DNA of 64,000 nucleotides from the NCBI RefSeq assembly GCF_030056705.1, contig NZ_JASHIC010000013.1, positions 124,001 to 188,000 of the forward strand, written 5' to 3'. This document shows positions 43,355 through 53,106 of this stretch, one piece after another. The notes beneath the pieces are model-generated. The model was not told where the DNA came from and made no database searches. It worked only from the letters and a program-made list of their open reading frames with translations. Position 1 is the stretch's first letter; each line of letters starts with the position of its first letter. The position numbers and the translations under genes are program-made. Source of the DNA: Flectobacillus longus. GTDB taxonomy: Bacteria; Bacteroidota; Bacteroidia; Cytophagales; Spirosomataceae.

Positions 43355-45328
43355 TTACTTCTTTTTCAACACAATCTGTTGGAGGTTACGTTGTTCTACA
43401 AAATCAAATACTTGTCTTAAATCATGATATTCTTCAGCATAAAAATAGTTCTTTTTGACAAATAGCTTATTCATAAAAGCAACCTGATTTCCATTGGCAA
43501 ATAGCTGATAAGTATAATTTACCATTTTATCAGGAGTCAAGGCTTTTACTGATTTCGGCAATTCTTCTACCACATAGCCGTCAGGAAGATTAATCATAAT
43601 GGTAGATAGGTCATCTTGCAGATACCCAAAGTTGACAGGAAACTTGCGGTCTTTATTATGAAAAGGATTTTCGGTATCGATTAAGCCAAAACTTGGTTTG
43701 ATATACATACGCTCGCCAACGATATTGACAGCTTCTGACACTTCAGCATCAATAGAAATAGCAAAAGCTTCTTCATATTTGCTCTGACCTGTCACTTTGA
43801 AGGATTTGATTTGAAGGTTGGGATATTCCTTTTTCAAATATTCACTTAAAGCTTTATCACCTTCCTTTTGATAGACTTTTCGCATGCTCATAGCTGCATA
43901 TCCTTGGAAAAGTAAATCTCCTTTTATCTCAGCATCACCGTTGGCTTTTATGTTAACAAGTACACTTTGAGCAAAGGTGTATTTTTCTTTTGGAGTAATT
44001 TCAATCCATTCTCCAGTACCCGAAGCCACAATTCGTCCTTGTTGATTAAGACAACGAAATGGTACGCTACCAGCTTTACACATCGGTTCGGTGGCATCCA
44101 ATAACAGCCATTGTTGATTAGGCATCAAAACGCCAGCTACCACATAGTTGAAGCGTTTTTCCAACACTTGCGATTCATTTACCATACCATGATTACGAGT
44201 ACTTAAAATCAGAGGTTGTGCTTCGTATTTAAGTTCTTTCAAAATAGCAACTAACAGAAGATTTAAGTCTGCTGAATTCCCTAGCTTGCTTTCCAATAAT
44301 TTTTTACGAGTATTTGACCCATACATACTAGCATCTCCGTTCCAGAGTACTGTTTTTTGAACGTAATCGAGTACCTTGTTTAAATGTGCTAAGGTATCGG
44401 ATCCCGTGTTTTTGAGATAAGGTACAATGTCTCTGACAGCACCATCAGGTTTAGCTAATTTGCCAAAGGAGTCATACCCCAATAAGGCTTCATCAAGATT
44501 TTCCCAAGTCAATGAAAAGTTTTTACTAATGCCATTTGGTGGCACATACGCAGCAATTTCGAACTGAATTTTAGCAGTAAAATCCTCGATGGTAGTAGTG
44601 TAAGGCTCTTCTTTGATAGCGGGAGCATTTTTTACAGCTAAATGATATTCAGTACTTTCATAACTAGATCCTTCAAGCATTAGGCTTGACTTCTCTTGTT
44701 TGGAAATGGCGAAAGGCTCATATCCCTGTGTATGTAATCTAAACACATAGAAATTAGGTGCATTTACCCAATACTCGCTCCAAAGTGTAGGTATTGAATG
44801 TTGAAAACGCCATGTGGGAATCTCTGTATCATAGTTGGATTGTATTTGATACGTAAACTCAATCACACTTCCCTCCTGTACATTGGGTAATGTAAACTTA
44901 TGGGACGTAAAGTTTTTATCAGATTTATTCTCAAAAATGGCGGCTTTTTCCAATTTATCAACCTGTACTTTACCTCCAACCAAACGGTAAGTTGCCCCCT
45001 TGACACCTAAAATAGATTCTTGAGTTCCTCCTCGTGTGATGGTTTCGAAAGTAGCCCAGTCATAGCCAGATTTCTTCAAAATTTTGACTCGACGATGATG
45101 TGTAAACATGGTTTTTAGACCTGAGGGATAGTAGACATAAGTTAAGGTCGCATAATCACAAAGAATTACAGCAGAGGCCGACGAGTCGATAGAATATACT
45201 TTAGTTTCGAGATCTGTGATTGGTACATCACCAAACTTAATGGGGGATTTTTGGGCTATAAGGCCATTGATGCTAAAGATTAAAGCAATAAAAAAAGCTT
45301 TAAATCTAAGTGCAGAAAAATAATTCAT
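43355..45328 (-). CDS. DUF3857 transglutaminase-like secreted protein, copy 1 (Cys replaced)
   Basis: A 657-residue paralogue of copy 2 with the same order: signal peptide (about 1-25, INGLIAQ), DUF3857 region (VQEGSVIEFTYQIQS), core and beta-rich end. The core reads KLGNSADLNLLLVAIL, again without the Cys of GDC; VLLD is kept as WLLLDATEP. It is closer to copy 2 than to copy 3. It is probably first in the transcribed series, with a hairpin after it. Confidence 0.88.
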   Translation of the reverse strand: MNYFSALRFKAFFIALIFSINGLIAQKSPIKFGDVPITDLETKVYSIDSSASAVILCDYATLTYVYYPSGLKTMFTHHRRVKILKKSGYDWATFETITRGGTQESILGVKGATYRLVGGKVQVDKLEKAAIFENKSDKNFTSHKFTLPNVQEGSVIEFTYQIQSNYDTEIPTWRFQHSIPTLWSEYWVNAPNFYVFRLHTQGYEPFAISKQEKSSLMLEGSSYESTEYHLAVKNAPAIKEEPYTTTIEDFTAKIQFEIAAYVPPNGISKNFSLTWENLDEALLGYDSFGKLAKPDGAVRDIVPYLKNTGSDTLAHLNKVLDYVQKTVLWNGDASMYGSNTRKKLLESKLGNSADLNLLLVAILKELKYEAQPLILSTRNHGMVNESQVLEKRFNYVVAGVLMPNQQWLLLDATEPMCKAGSVPFRCLNQQGRIVASGTGEWIEITPKEKYTFAQSVLVNIKANGDAEIKGDLLFQGYAAMSMRKVYQKEGDKALSEYLKKEYPNLQIKSFKVTGQSKYEEAFAISIDAEVSEAVNIVGERMYIKPSFGLIDTENPFHNKDRKFPVNFGYLQDDLSTIMINLPDGYVVEELPKSVKALTPDKMVNYTYQLFANGNQVAFMNKLFVKKNYFYAEEYHDLRQVFDFVEQRNLQQIVLKKK

Positions 45329-45552
45329 TTTGTATGAAAAGTTAGTTTATTCTTTCAATTTTAGAGAAAATAAAAAACTTCAGCAACAATTTTCCCAGAA
45401 ATATTTAGTGTTTTTGATTAAGAGGTATTTAAGATTATGTGACAAAAATATTTTTGCTTATTTTCTATACTTCTTTAGACATTTTCAAGAATTAAAAATA
45501 CATTTCATCAAAAAATTAAACTTTTAGAGTATCTATCTATTGGTTATTATTA

Positions 45553-45560
45553 TAAGTTTG
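45553..45560 (+). promoter_or_regulatory. Predicted -7 box of the M48 gene
   Basis: TAAGTTTG, an exact TAnnTTTG match 61 bases ahead of the start codon; -33 is not evident. Confidence 0.4.
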
Positions 45561-45620
45561 TACTAGTCTCCATCTTATTTACTCTCTCTAAATCTAGTTT
45601 CAACTCAATGCTTTTATAAT

Positions 45621-47684
45621 ATGTCTACAATTATTGCTCCTCCTTCAAAAACCTTTAAAGATGCCGCTATTGCAGCAACTATTTCAATAATTGTATTTAT
45701 TGGCATTTACATTTTATTGTTGATACTTGCACTCGGACTTACTGCAATTCTTGGTGTCGCTGGTTTGAGTTGTATGATTCTTATGGTTTCTCGAATTCAC
45801 ATTTGGGGGGCATTCATAGGTATAGGACTGATGAGTATTGGTGTAGTAGTTTTGATTTTTCTTATAAAATTTATCTTTATCCGAAACACTACTAATTTAG
45901 ACAGATATACAGAAATTACTAAAAATGAACAACCTCAGTTATTTGCCCTACTAGATGAAATTGTTCAAAAAGTTGGAACAAGTTTTCCTAAAAAGGTATA
46001 TCTCACAGCAGAGGTCAATGCGTCTGTTTTTTATGATTCTAGCTTTTTAAGTATGTTTTTACCTATCAAAAAAAACCTCCAAATAGGCTTAGGACTGATG
46101 AACAGTCTGACACAAGACGAATTAAAAGCTGTACTTGCTCATGAGTTTGGACATTTTTCTCAAAAATCCATGAAAATTGGTAGCTATGTGTATTATACCA
46201 ACCAAGTGATTCATAATCTTTTGTTTCAAAATGACGCCTTTGGAAGTTTATTAGATCAATGGGCAAACATCCATTGGTTTATTAAATTGGGGGTACGTGT
46301 GGCAATTTATATTATCATTGGTATCCAGAAAGTTCTTCAGTTTTTCTACAAACTTATCAATGTTAATTATCTCAAACTTTCGAGAGAAATGGAGTTTCAT
46401 GCCGATGCCATTGCTGCACACGTAGCTGGGTCTGAGGCTTTGGCGAATGCACTTCTCAGAATTGACTTAGCAAATAGTGCCTACTATACTGTTTTGAATT
46501 TTTATGAAAAAAATATTAGTAAAGCTAAGATTACCAACAACATTTACCCTCAACAAAGTTGGATAATGAAGTCCATTGCCGAAATCAATGATGTACCACT
46601 AAATCGTGATTTACCACAAGTTACCTTAGAAAAATTTGACAAAATCATCCAGTCTAAACTCATTATTGAAGACCAATGGGCTACTCATCCAAGCATGACT
46701 GAAAGAGTACAACATCTCCAAAAACTCAATATTTCTATACAACAAACACACAAAGATTTAGCCATAAATTTACTGCAAAACTCTCAAAGTATTTTACAAC
46801 ACCAAACTGAACAATTGTTTGCTATGGTACAATATGATAGGATTACTGAGATAGTGAGTTATGAGCAATTTGTGGAAATAATACAGGAAGAAAAAAAACA
46901 TAATAGTTATGCGCCTGAGTACAAAGGATATTTTGATTGGCGTCACCCTGCTCCTATTGAAGAATCTCTAAAAAATGCCAATATTGATCAAGAAAGCCTA
47001 TTTTCACCTGAGATATTCGAAAAATTAGAAGAAATAACAATTCTGAACAACGATATCACCAAACTTCAACAACTCATTATCTTACCTGAGCTACCAGATT
47101 TTATTGAATATGATAATAAAAGAGTGCCACAAACGGAGATAAATAACCTTCTCGAACAACTTCAAGATGCAATGGAAACGGGTACAAAAGCATTGTTTGA
47201 ACATGAACAAATGGTTTCAGCTCTCAGTTTTCAACATGCTACAGCTAAAGGACAAGGACAACAATATGAAACTGAATTATTATTGCTTCTTGAGACTCAA
47301 CAACTACATGAACAAAATTATGAGTTGGTGCAAAAAATATATGGTGCCTTACAGTTTACTCATGTGAATACACCATTTCAGGAAATCATAAAGTATTTCG
47401 AAGATTTTCTACCAATTGAAAAACAGCTTAAATCAGCCCTTCAACACTTACTCGAAGTCGAGCGTTGGCAGACATATTGGGAAGCAGAAGACCGAGTTTC
47501 TTGTCAAACGTTTTTGAATGAAACTTTTGTTTATTTCAGCAATCCCGAATATGACACAAAAGCGCTGAATGTTCTTTTTACGGCTATACAAATCTTTGAA
47601 AAAATGGAATGGAAGGTGTTTTTTGAAGAAAAACGAAGCTTTTTACAGGTGCAATTGCCATGGTTGGAAAAAGAACTAAAATGA
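45621..47684 (+). CDS. M48-family integral membrane metalloprotease
   Basis: A 687-residue protein. Two N-terminal hydrophobic segments (about 18-50 and 62-92) are followed by the zinc motif HEFGH (His174-His178) in VLAHEFGHFSQKSMKIG, another hydrophobic stretch (about 220-250), and the third ligand Glu in REMEFHADAIAAH. This is the M48/HtpX-like layout with a long C-terminal extension (about 370-687) that is helical and charged and not recognised. M48 enzymes degrade or process membrane and envelope proteins. It is divergent from the DUF3857 row. Confidence 0.9.
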   Translation: MSTIIAPPSKTFKDAAIAATISIIVFIGIYILLLILALGLTAILGVAGLSCMILMVSRIHIWGAFIGIGLMSIGVVVLIFLIKFIFIRNTTNLDRYTEITKNEQPQLFALLDEIVQKVGTSFPKKVYLTAEVNASVFYDSSFLSMFLPIKKNLQIGLGLMNSLTQDELKAVLAHEFGHFSQKSMKIGSYVYYTNQVIHNLLFQNDAFGSLLDQWANIHWFIKLGVRVAIYIIIGIQKVLQFFYKLINVNYLKLSREMEFHADAIAAHVAGSEALANALLRIDLANSAYYTVLNFYEKNISKAKITNNIYPQQSWIMKSIAEINDVPLNRDLPQVTLEKFDKIIQSKLIIEDQWATHPSMTERVQHLQKLNISIQQTHKDLAINLLQNSQSILQHQTEQLFAMVQYDRITEIVSYEQFVEIIQEEKKHNSYAPEYKGYFDWRHPAPIEESLKNANIDQESLFSPEIFEKLEEITILNNDITKLQQLIILPELPDFIEYDNKRVPQTEINNLLEQLQDAMETGTKALFEHEQMVSALSFQHATAKGQGQQYETELLLLLETQQLHEQNYELVQKIYGALQFTHVNTPFQEIIKYFEDFLPIEKQLKSALQHLLEVERWQTYWEAEDRVSCQTFLNETFVYFSNPEYDTKALNVLFTAIQIFEKMEWKVFFEEKRSFLQVQLPWLEKELK

Positions 47685-47697
47685 AAGTAATAAATGA

Positions 47698-47813
47698 TGT
47701 ACGAAGGATTTAATTGTTATATCGGATTTCTGATTGCAGAGTTTGGATTTTTGAGATTAGATTTAAACTAGCTCAATTTACCCAACTCCACAATCAGAGA
47801 AATCCTTCGTACA
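47698..47813. terminator. Inverted repeat between M48 and GH2 genes
   Basis: TGTACGAAGGATTT (47698-47711) pairs perfectly with AAATCCTTCGTACA (47800-47813); CTGATTG and CAATCAG pair inside. A two-way terminator or repeat element between converging genes. Confidence 0.6.
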
Positions 47814-47822
47814 ACCCTATTG

Positions 47823-48995
47823 CTATTTAACTTTTTCGATAAACTCTACTTCGATAATACTCAAATTGCCTTTGGTGTTGGCATCGTTTCTGGCAATACC
47901 ATCATCGAGTTTTTTACCGCCCATTTCTACACCGCTTTGTGAATCGTCTTTTCCAGAATTTTCATTCATTAATTGAATCGTAATTACTTTTCCTCTGGTT
48001 GGCTTGCAAAGCGCTTTGAAATAGCCTAATGATTTTTCGGTATTTCCCTCAAATACGATTTTGTCATCAACCAAAATACGAAGTGGATACACTTTGGTAC
48101 GGAAGTTATTAAGTTTAATATTTACCTCATCGAGTGTTGCTGTTTTTTTGAGTGTATATTTAATCCAAGCAGTATTGATTTTCCCATCATTTATCCAATC
48201 GCTCAATTCGTTATCATCGATACTTGCTTGGGCTTTTTCTTGATTGGCACCAGCTACAATATCTGCTATCTCAAGAGACTTCCGAGTAGCTACAAAAGAA
48301 GGACTCTGTGGTGTTTCGCCTCTTGTCAATGATGGCTTTAATCCACCCGAAGGCCATTGTTCATTCAACCCTGCATTGATTTTTACGGGAGTCGTTTCAA
48401 AATTCAACTCAGCGCTTTTTAATCCTTCGGCATTGGCTATAAGGTTTACTTTTCCTGCTTTTGTTGTCGAGCGAATCAATACCCGATTGACACCACATTC
48501 TACAGGTAGACTTTTGGCTAAAATGTAGTTATCTGGACCTTGAGCAATTCCCCCACGCCATTCGGCTTCGCCTGTCAAAGTAAAATGAATCATATTTAAA
48601 GCCGTTGGACAGCGATTTCCGTCTTTGTCTACGACCTCTACCTGAGCCAGAATTACATCTGCGCCATCAGCACGAAAACCCGTCGGATTGCTACGTGCTG
48701 TCAAACGGAGTGCTACAGGCTCGCCAGCAGTTTTGATTTCGTCTTGTGCCAAAACTTTGCCTTTAGCATCGTAAGTCACAGCTTTGATGCTTCCAACTTG
48801 CCAAGTAATATTCTTGAAAGTAAATAAAAAGTTACTGCTACGAGCGCCAAAGCCTTGTGATTTACCGTTGACAAACAGCTCTGTTTTTTCGCCCGATGCC
48901 ACTACATTTATGTCTTTGACAGTGCCAGTCTGGTAATTCCAGTGACCAATAATATGTACTCGAAATTTCTCAGTATCGACCCAACCATCCCACAT
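47823..48995 (-). pseudogene. GH2 glycosidase, C-terminal fragment after a frameshift
   Basis: This frame encodes the continuation of the GH2 gene upstream: it opens MWDGWVDTEKFRVHIIGHWNY, which is the block expected right after GFY in the family, then TKTELFVNGKS-type beta domains and a C-terminal discoidin-like region (about residues 255-390, with DGKINTAWIKYTL). The upstream frame reads out of phase between 48996 and 48908. A deletion at about 48990-48996 explains it: only two bases separate the TAT codon of GFY from this ATG. Whether it is a true pseudogene or a sequencing error cannot be told here. Confidence 0.8.
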
Positions 48996-50794
48996 TCATA
49001 AAAACCATCTTTCTCCACTCGTAGTGCATCTACTTCGCCACTTCTACGATAATTTTCGGCACCTCTAAAATGGGTATTTGAATCTGAAAAAATGATATTC
49101 ACGCCACCCGAACTCACTCTTTTGCCTGTGCCAGGTCTTTCTCGCCAGTAGTCATACCAGCGCATTACGTCTTCAATTGCGTGGGTATCTTGGTTACGGT
49201 TGTATTCACGCGCTGAAGCGCCCTTATACAAAGGACCATCACCATCTTTATGAAAAGGAGGTGTAAATTCGTCCCAATATTTTCGTAATCCTTCGTCACG
49301 AGAATATTCCATCGACCACATCGGAATATGGGCACTTTTGTTGATATACAACATTTCGCCTCCATATTCTGAAATTTTACTATCTAGCATTTCTCTCGAT
49401 CCTATGGCACGCCCTCCAAATGGGTCGTATTGCGTTTTCAAGGCTTTCATTTCTGCAATATGATTCTCGGAAATAGATTCGTTACCACATTCATAGAAGA
49501 AGATACTCGGTGCATTACGATTATAAATAATGGCATCGCGCATCACCTGAGTACGTTGTGTCCAGCGTGTGCCTTCTACATCTTTTTCGGCATCACCTGC
49601 TGGCATTGCCTGAATCAAGCCAACTCTATCGCAGGATTCTATATCCTGTTTCCAAGGTGTAATGTGCATCCATCTTACCAAATTGGCGTTACTTTCCACC
49701 ATCAAGCCATTGCTGTAGTCGCTCAACCAAGGTGGAACCGACAAGCCCAAGGCAGGCCATTCGTTGCTAGTCCGTTGGGCGTATCCTTTCATCATGAGTA
49801 CTCGGTCGTTGAGATATACCATACCATTATTGTACTCGACTTTTCTAAAACCCGTTTGGGTTGGTAGTTCATCTACGATTTTCCCATTTACTTTCAAACG
49901 ACTTGTTACGGTGTACAAATACCCGTAGCCCCAACTCCAAAAGTGTAGGTCGCTTAATGGTGTATTTGCAGACAAAGTTTTTGTTTCAGTAGGTTGAAGA
50001 GTCTGGGAATTTCCTGTAAAAGTTTTTACGATTTTTCCGTCTAAATCCTTTATCTCAACTTCTAATGAAACTGTTTTAGGTTCAGAAAATTCGTTTTTCA
50101 CTTCTGATTCTACTACCACCGTGGCCTTTTTACCTTTGATGTCGAAGTTTTTAGCATAAACATAGGTTCCAGAAGTTTGTAAAAAAGAATATAGAGGCAA
50201 GGTCTGATACAATTTGTCGGTAACATGTAACCAGACATTTTTGGACAAACCTCCGTAGTTTGCATTAAAATTTTTGTCGCTCCATTGATAACGAGAGTTT
50301 GTAGCTTTTTCTCGATAATCCCAAGCATTATCAGTACGGACAGCAATCACATTTTCGCTGTCGTATTTGACCCACTGGCTTATATCAAAACCAAAAGCCA
50401 TAACTCCATTTTCATGGATACCCATATACTGACCATTGAGATACACCTTGCCAGCTTGGCGAACGCCCTCAAATTCGATAAAGATTTTTTTTCCTTGTGT
50501 GTTTTTGGGTAAAACAAAATGTTTGCGATACCAAGCAATTCCAGTAGGGTGCTGATCAATAGAAACCCTAAAGGCAGCATCTTCATTCCAAGCGTGTGGC
50601 AGTGTGACGGCTTTCCAATCTGTATCGTTGAAATCAGGCATTTCTGCTCCTTTAGCATCGCCTACAAAAAGTTTCCAAGAAGGGTTAAAACTGTATTGGG
50701 TTCGTGTATTTTGCCCCCAAGTTGGTAAGACAAAACATAGTAGTAAAAAGCCTAAAAATATTTTTTCAGGTAATAGAGAAGAAAACATTTGCAT
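48908..50794 (-). pseudogene. GH2 glycosidase (beta-galactosidase-like), N-terminal fragment
   Basis: A 628-codon frame with a signal peptide (about 1-28, LPTWGQ), a jelly-roll sugar-binding domain (WYRKHFVLP, GVRQAGKVYLNG), an immunoglobulin-like domain and the TIM barrel. The acid/base Glu lies in FFYECGNESIS and the nucleophile is probably the Glu in MWSMEYSRDEG. After VEKDGFYE the frame leaves the family: the last 29 or so residues do not fit, while the correct continuation appears in another frame (47823-48995). All catalytic residues are in this part, so a truncated enzyme could in principle be made, but the family normally needs the C-terminal domains. Confidence 0.82.
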
Positions 50795-50915
50795 AGATTA
50801 TCGTGTTTGAATAAAGCTATAATCCTCAGAATCAGCCATTCGTAATTCTAAATAGATTTCAGGTTTTGCTTATACAAAGACCTATTCACTTTTGTTTTAC
50901 TCAAAACCCTCATGC

Positions 50916-52850
50916 TTATGTTAAATCCTGTTTTGGAAAAGATACAATAAATTCAGAACCGTTATTTTCTTCGCTTTTTACCGAGATACTGGCACTATTG
51001 AGATCGGCAAACTGTTTGACCAAGGACAATCCTAAGCCCAAGCCTTTTTCATAGTTTGTACCATAAGTAGATATTCCTTTGCCTGATTGGGCAAAAAGTT
51101 GTGAGAGTTTTTCTGACGACATACCAATACCATCATCTTTTACCGAAACTAAAATAGCTGTTGGGCTTTGTTGATATGTAATAGCCACGGTACCTTCTGC
51201 TTTGGTAAATTTGATAGCATTGGCTATCAGGTTTTGAAAAAGGATATGTATTTGGTCTGGGTCGGCATGAACAAAAACAGGCTCGTTATATAAGTGTACA
51301 AGCTCGATGTTTTTATTTTCGGCAGTATTGATAAAAACGTCTTTAATTTGCTCAATTTTTTGTGTCAGGCACATCTCTTGCTTTTGAGTTGTAAGTCCTT
51401 CCTTTTGGCTATTTGCCCAATTGAGCAAATGTTCTAACATTTCGGAAGTAGCACTCACTTGTTCATAGATTTTGTCAAGAATCATCTCTTTTTCAGCCTC
51501 ACCCAAATAGCCTGTTTTAAACATTCTAAAACTTGCTAATATTGTAGCAAAAGGCGAACGTAAATCATGTCCAACAATCGAAAAGAGCTTATTTTTAGTT
51601 TGGTTAGAAAGCAATAACTCCTTGTTTTGTTTTTCAATCAATTTATTTTGTGCCAAAATTTGCTCAGATTTTTCTTGTAAGTCATCATATAGACGCTCTT
51701 TTTTGCGAGCATTTCGCACATTAAGCACCAAAATTATCGACAACGAAGCCGAAATAGAGCCAATAAGCATAATCAGCATTTGGCTATTAGCTTCTTTTTG
51801 TAATACCACTTGATTTTTGCGCAGTAGAGCATCATTTTCGGCCTGCTTACGTTTTAGCGATAGTTGGGTCAGCTCTTTCTCTGTTTGTTCGTTCGAGAGA
51901 CTATCACTGTATTTGTTTTCAAGGTCAAGATATTTATATGCTTCTGCATATCGTCCTGCCGCACGATAAGACTCATGGAGTATTTTTAAAGCCTGAGCAA
52001 TATCCCATTTAGTATTGGTTTTCTGGGCCAAATCCAAGCCTTTCTGAGCATAAGAAATAGCATTGATATAGTCTTTTTTCTGGTAATAACATTTTGCCAG
52101 TCCTGTATAGGCAAAACTATTTTCCCAATCATTCTGATACTTGGTATTTTGGATTACTGACGAATAATAAAAGATAGCCTCTTGTAATCTTTTGCGTAGC
52201 AAGTAAAAATCTCCTAAACGATTATTATTCATTGCGATGAGGTGCTCATCATGTATTTTTTGACTAATTTTTTTTGACAACTGAAAGTAATAATATACAC
52301 TATCAGGTTGATTGAGTTCTATACTTGCAAGCGCTAAATTGAAATAATTGGATGCCAGTCTCTTAGGATTATTGAGCTTTTGATTAAGCCAAACAGCCGT
52401 GTATAACTCCTTTTTAGCAAGCTTATATTTTTGTTGAGCAAGATAAATAAGTCCTAAAAGATTGGTCATGCCTGCCTTGCCATCCAAATCATGAATGTAT
52501 TCGCTAATAGCGGCTGAACGCAAAAGGTATTTCAGAGAAAGCTCATAGTCTCCCTTTACATAATAATACCTTGCAATATTGGCAAGAGCAGTGGTTTGCC
52601 CTTTATCAAATTTGACTTGCTCGGCTATTTTAAAGGCTTCATTCGATATGGTAATCGTTTTAGCAGAAGCTATTTGCATATACTCATAAGCAATCAGATT
52701 CAATAATTTGACAGCATTTGAGTCTGGTTGTTGTTTTATGCGAACCGAATCCTTTTTCCACAACCCAAGTAAGCTATCAAGTTTTCTTTGTTGCGAAAAA
52801 GTTATGTACGGGATAATAAGGGCGGTTAACAGTATTAATCTTAAAAACAT
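50916..52850 (-). CDS. Histidine kinase with N-terminal TPR repeats
   Basis: From the ATG at 52850 (MFLRLILLTALIIPYITFS) it is 644 residues; a start at 52925 would bury the signal peptide. The periplasmic part (about 25-330) is a series of TPRs (AYEYMQIASAK, AKKELYTAVWLNQKL, AISYAQKGLDLAQK). One membrane segment (about 355-375, LIMLIGSISASLSIILVL) is followed by a coiled coil, the H-box IVGHDLRSPF, the N-box LFQNLIANAIKF, G1 DDGIGM and G2 KGLGLGLSLV. There is no receiver domain and no response regulator nearby, so the partner is unknown. This TPR-kinase layout is common in Bacteroidota. Confidence 0.92.
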   Translation of the reverse strand: MFLRLILLTALIIPYITFSQQRKLDSLLGLWKKDSVRIKQQPDSNAVKLLNLIAYEYMQIASAKTITISNEAFKIAEQVKFDKGQTTALANIARYYYVKGDYELSLKYLLRSAAISEYIHDLDGKAGMTNLLGLIYLAQQKYKLAKKELYTAVWLNQKLNNPKRLASNYFNLALASIELNQPDSVYYYFQLSKKISQKIHDEHLIAMNNNRLGDFYLLRKRLQEAIFYYSSVIQNTKYQNDWENSFAYTGLAKCYYQKKDYINAISYAQKGLDLAQKTNTKWDIAQALKILHESYRAAGRYAEAYKYLDLENKYSDSLSNEQTEKELTQLSLKRKQAENDALLRKNQVVLQKEANSQMLIMLIGSISASLSIILVLNVRNARKKERLYDDLQEKSEQILAQNKLIEKQNKELLLSNQTKNKLFSIVGHDLRSPFATILASFRMFKTGYLGEAEKEMILDKIYEQVSATSEMLEHLLNWANSQKEGLTTQKQEMCLTQKIEQIKDVFINTAENKNIELVHLYNEPVFVHADPDQIHILFQNLIANAIKFTKAEGTVAITYQQSPTAILVSVKDDGIGMSSEKLSQLFAQSGKGISTYGTNYEKGLGLGLSLVKQFADLNSASISVKSEENNGSEFIVSFPKQDLT

Positions 52851-53060
52851 TAGCTCATGCTTAGAGTATTTAGTGACGCTCGGAATCAAAAGTAATTTAC
52901 AGAGTTTTTCCGAAAACACAAGCATTCTTAGGCAGTCAAAATTTTACAAACAAGAATTTTTATTATTTTTAACGAAGAATAAAGCTATTATTTGCACAAA
53001 ATAAAACACCAAAAAAACAATAGCTTTCAGACTCCTTTTAATAAGATTCTTTTTTTCTCA

Positions 53061-53100
53061 TAAAACAGGGCTTAAACAATGATTTTCAAGCCCTATTTTA
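53061..53100 (-). terminator. Terminator of the M24 gene
   Basis: TAAAACAGGGCTT (53061-53073) pairs with AAGCCCTATTTTA (53088-53100) with one mismatch, directly past the M24 stop. Confidence 0.7.
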
Positions 53101-53106
53101 TGTATA

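Noticed and set aside
39250-45328. Assembly duplication as the cause of three similar genes
   Set aside because: The three proteins differ widely in sequence and in the catalytic Cys, so they are old paralogues.
45330-45527. 65-residue frame in the gap ahead of the M48 gene
   Set aside because: AT-driven, rich in Phe, Lys and Tyr, no conserved pattern, and it overlaps the likely promoter area.
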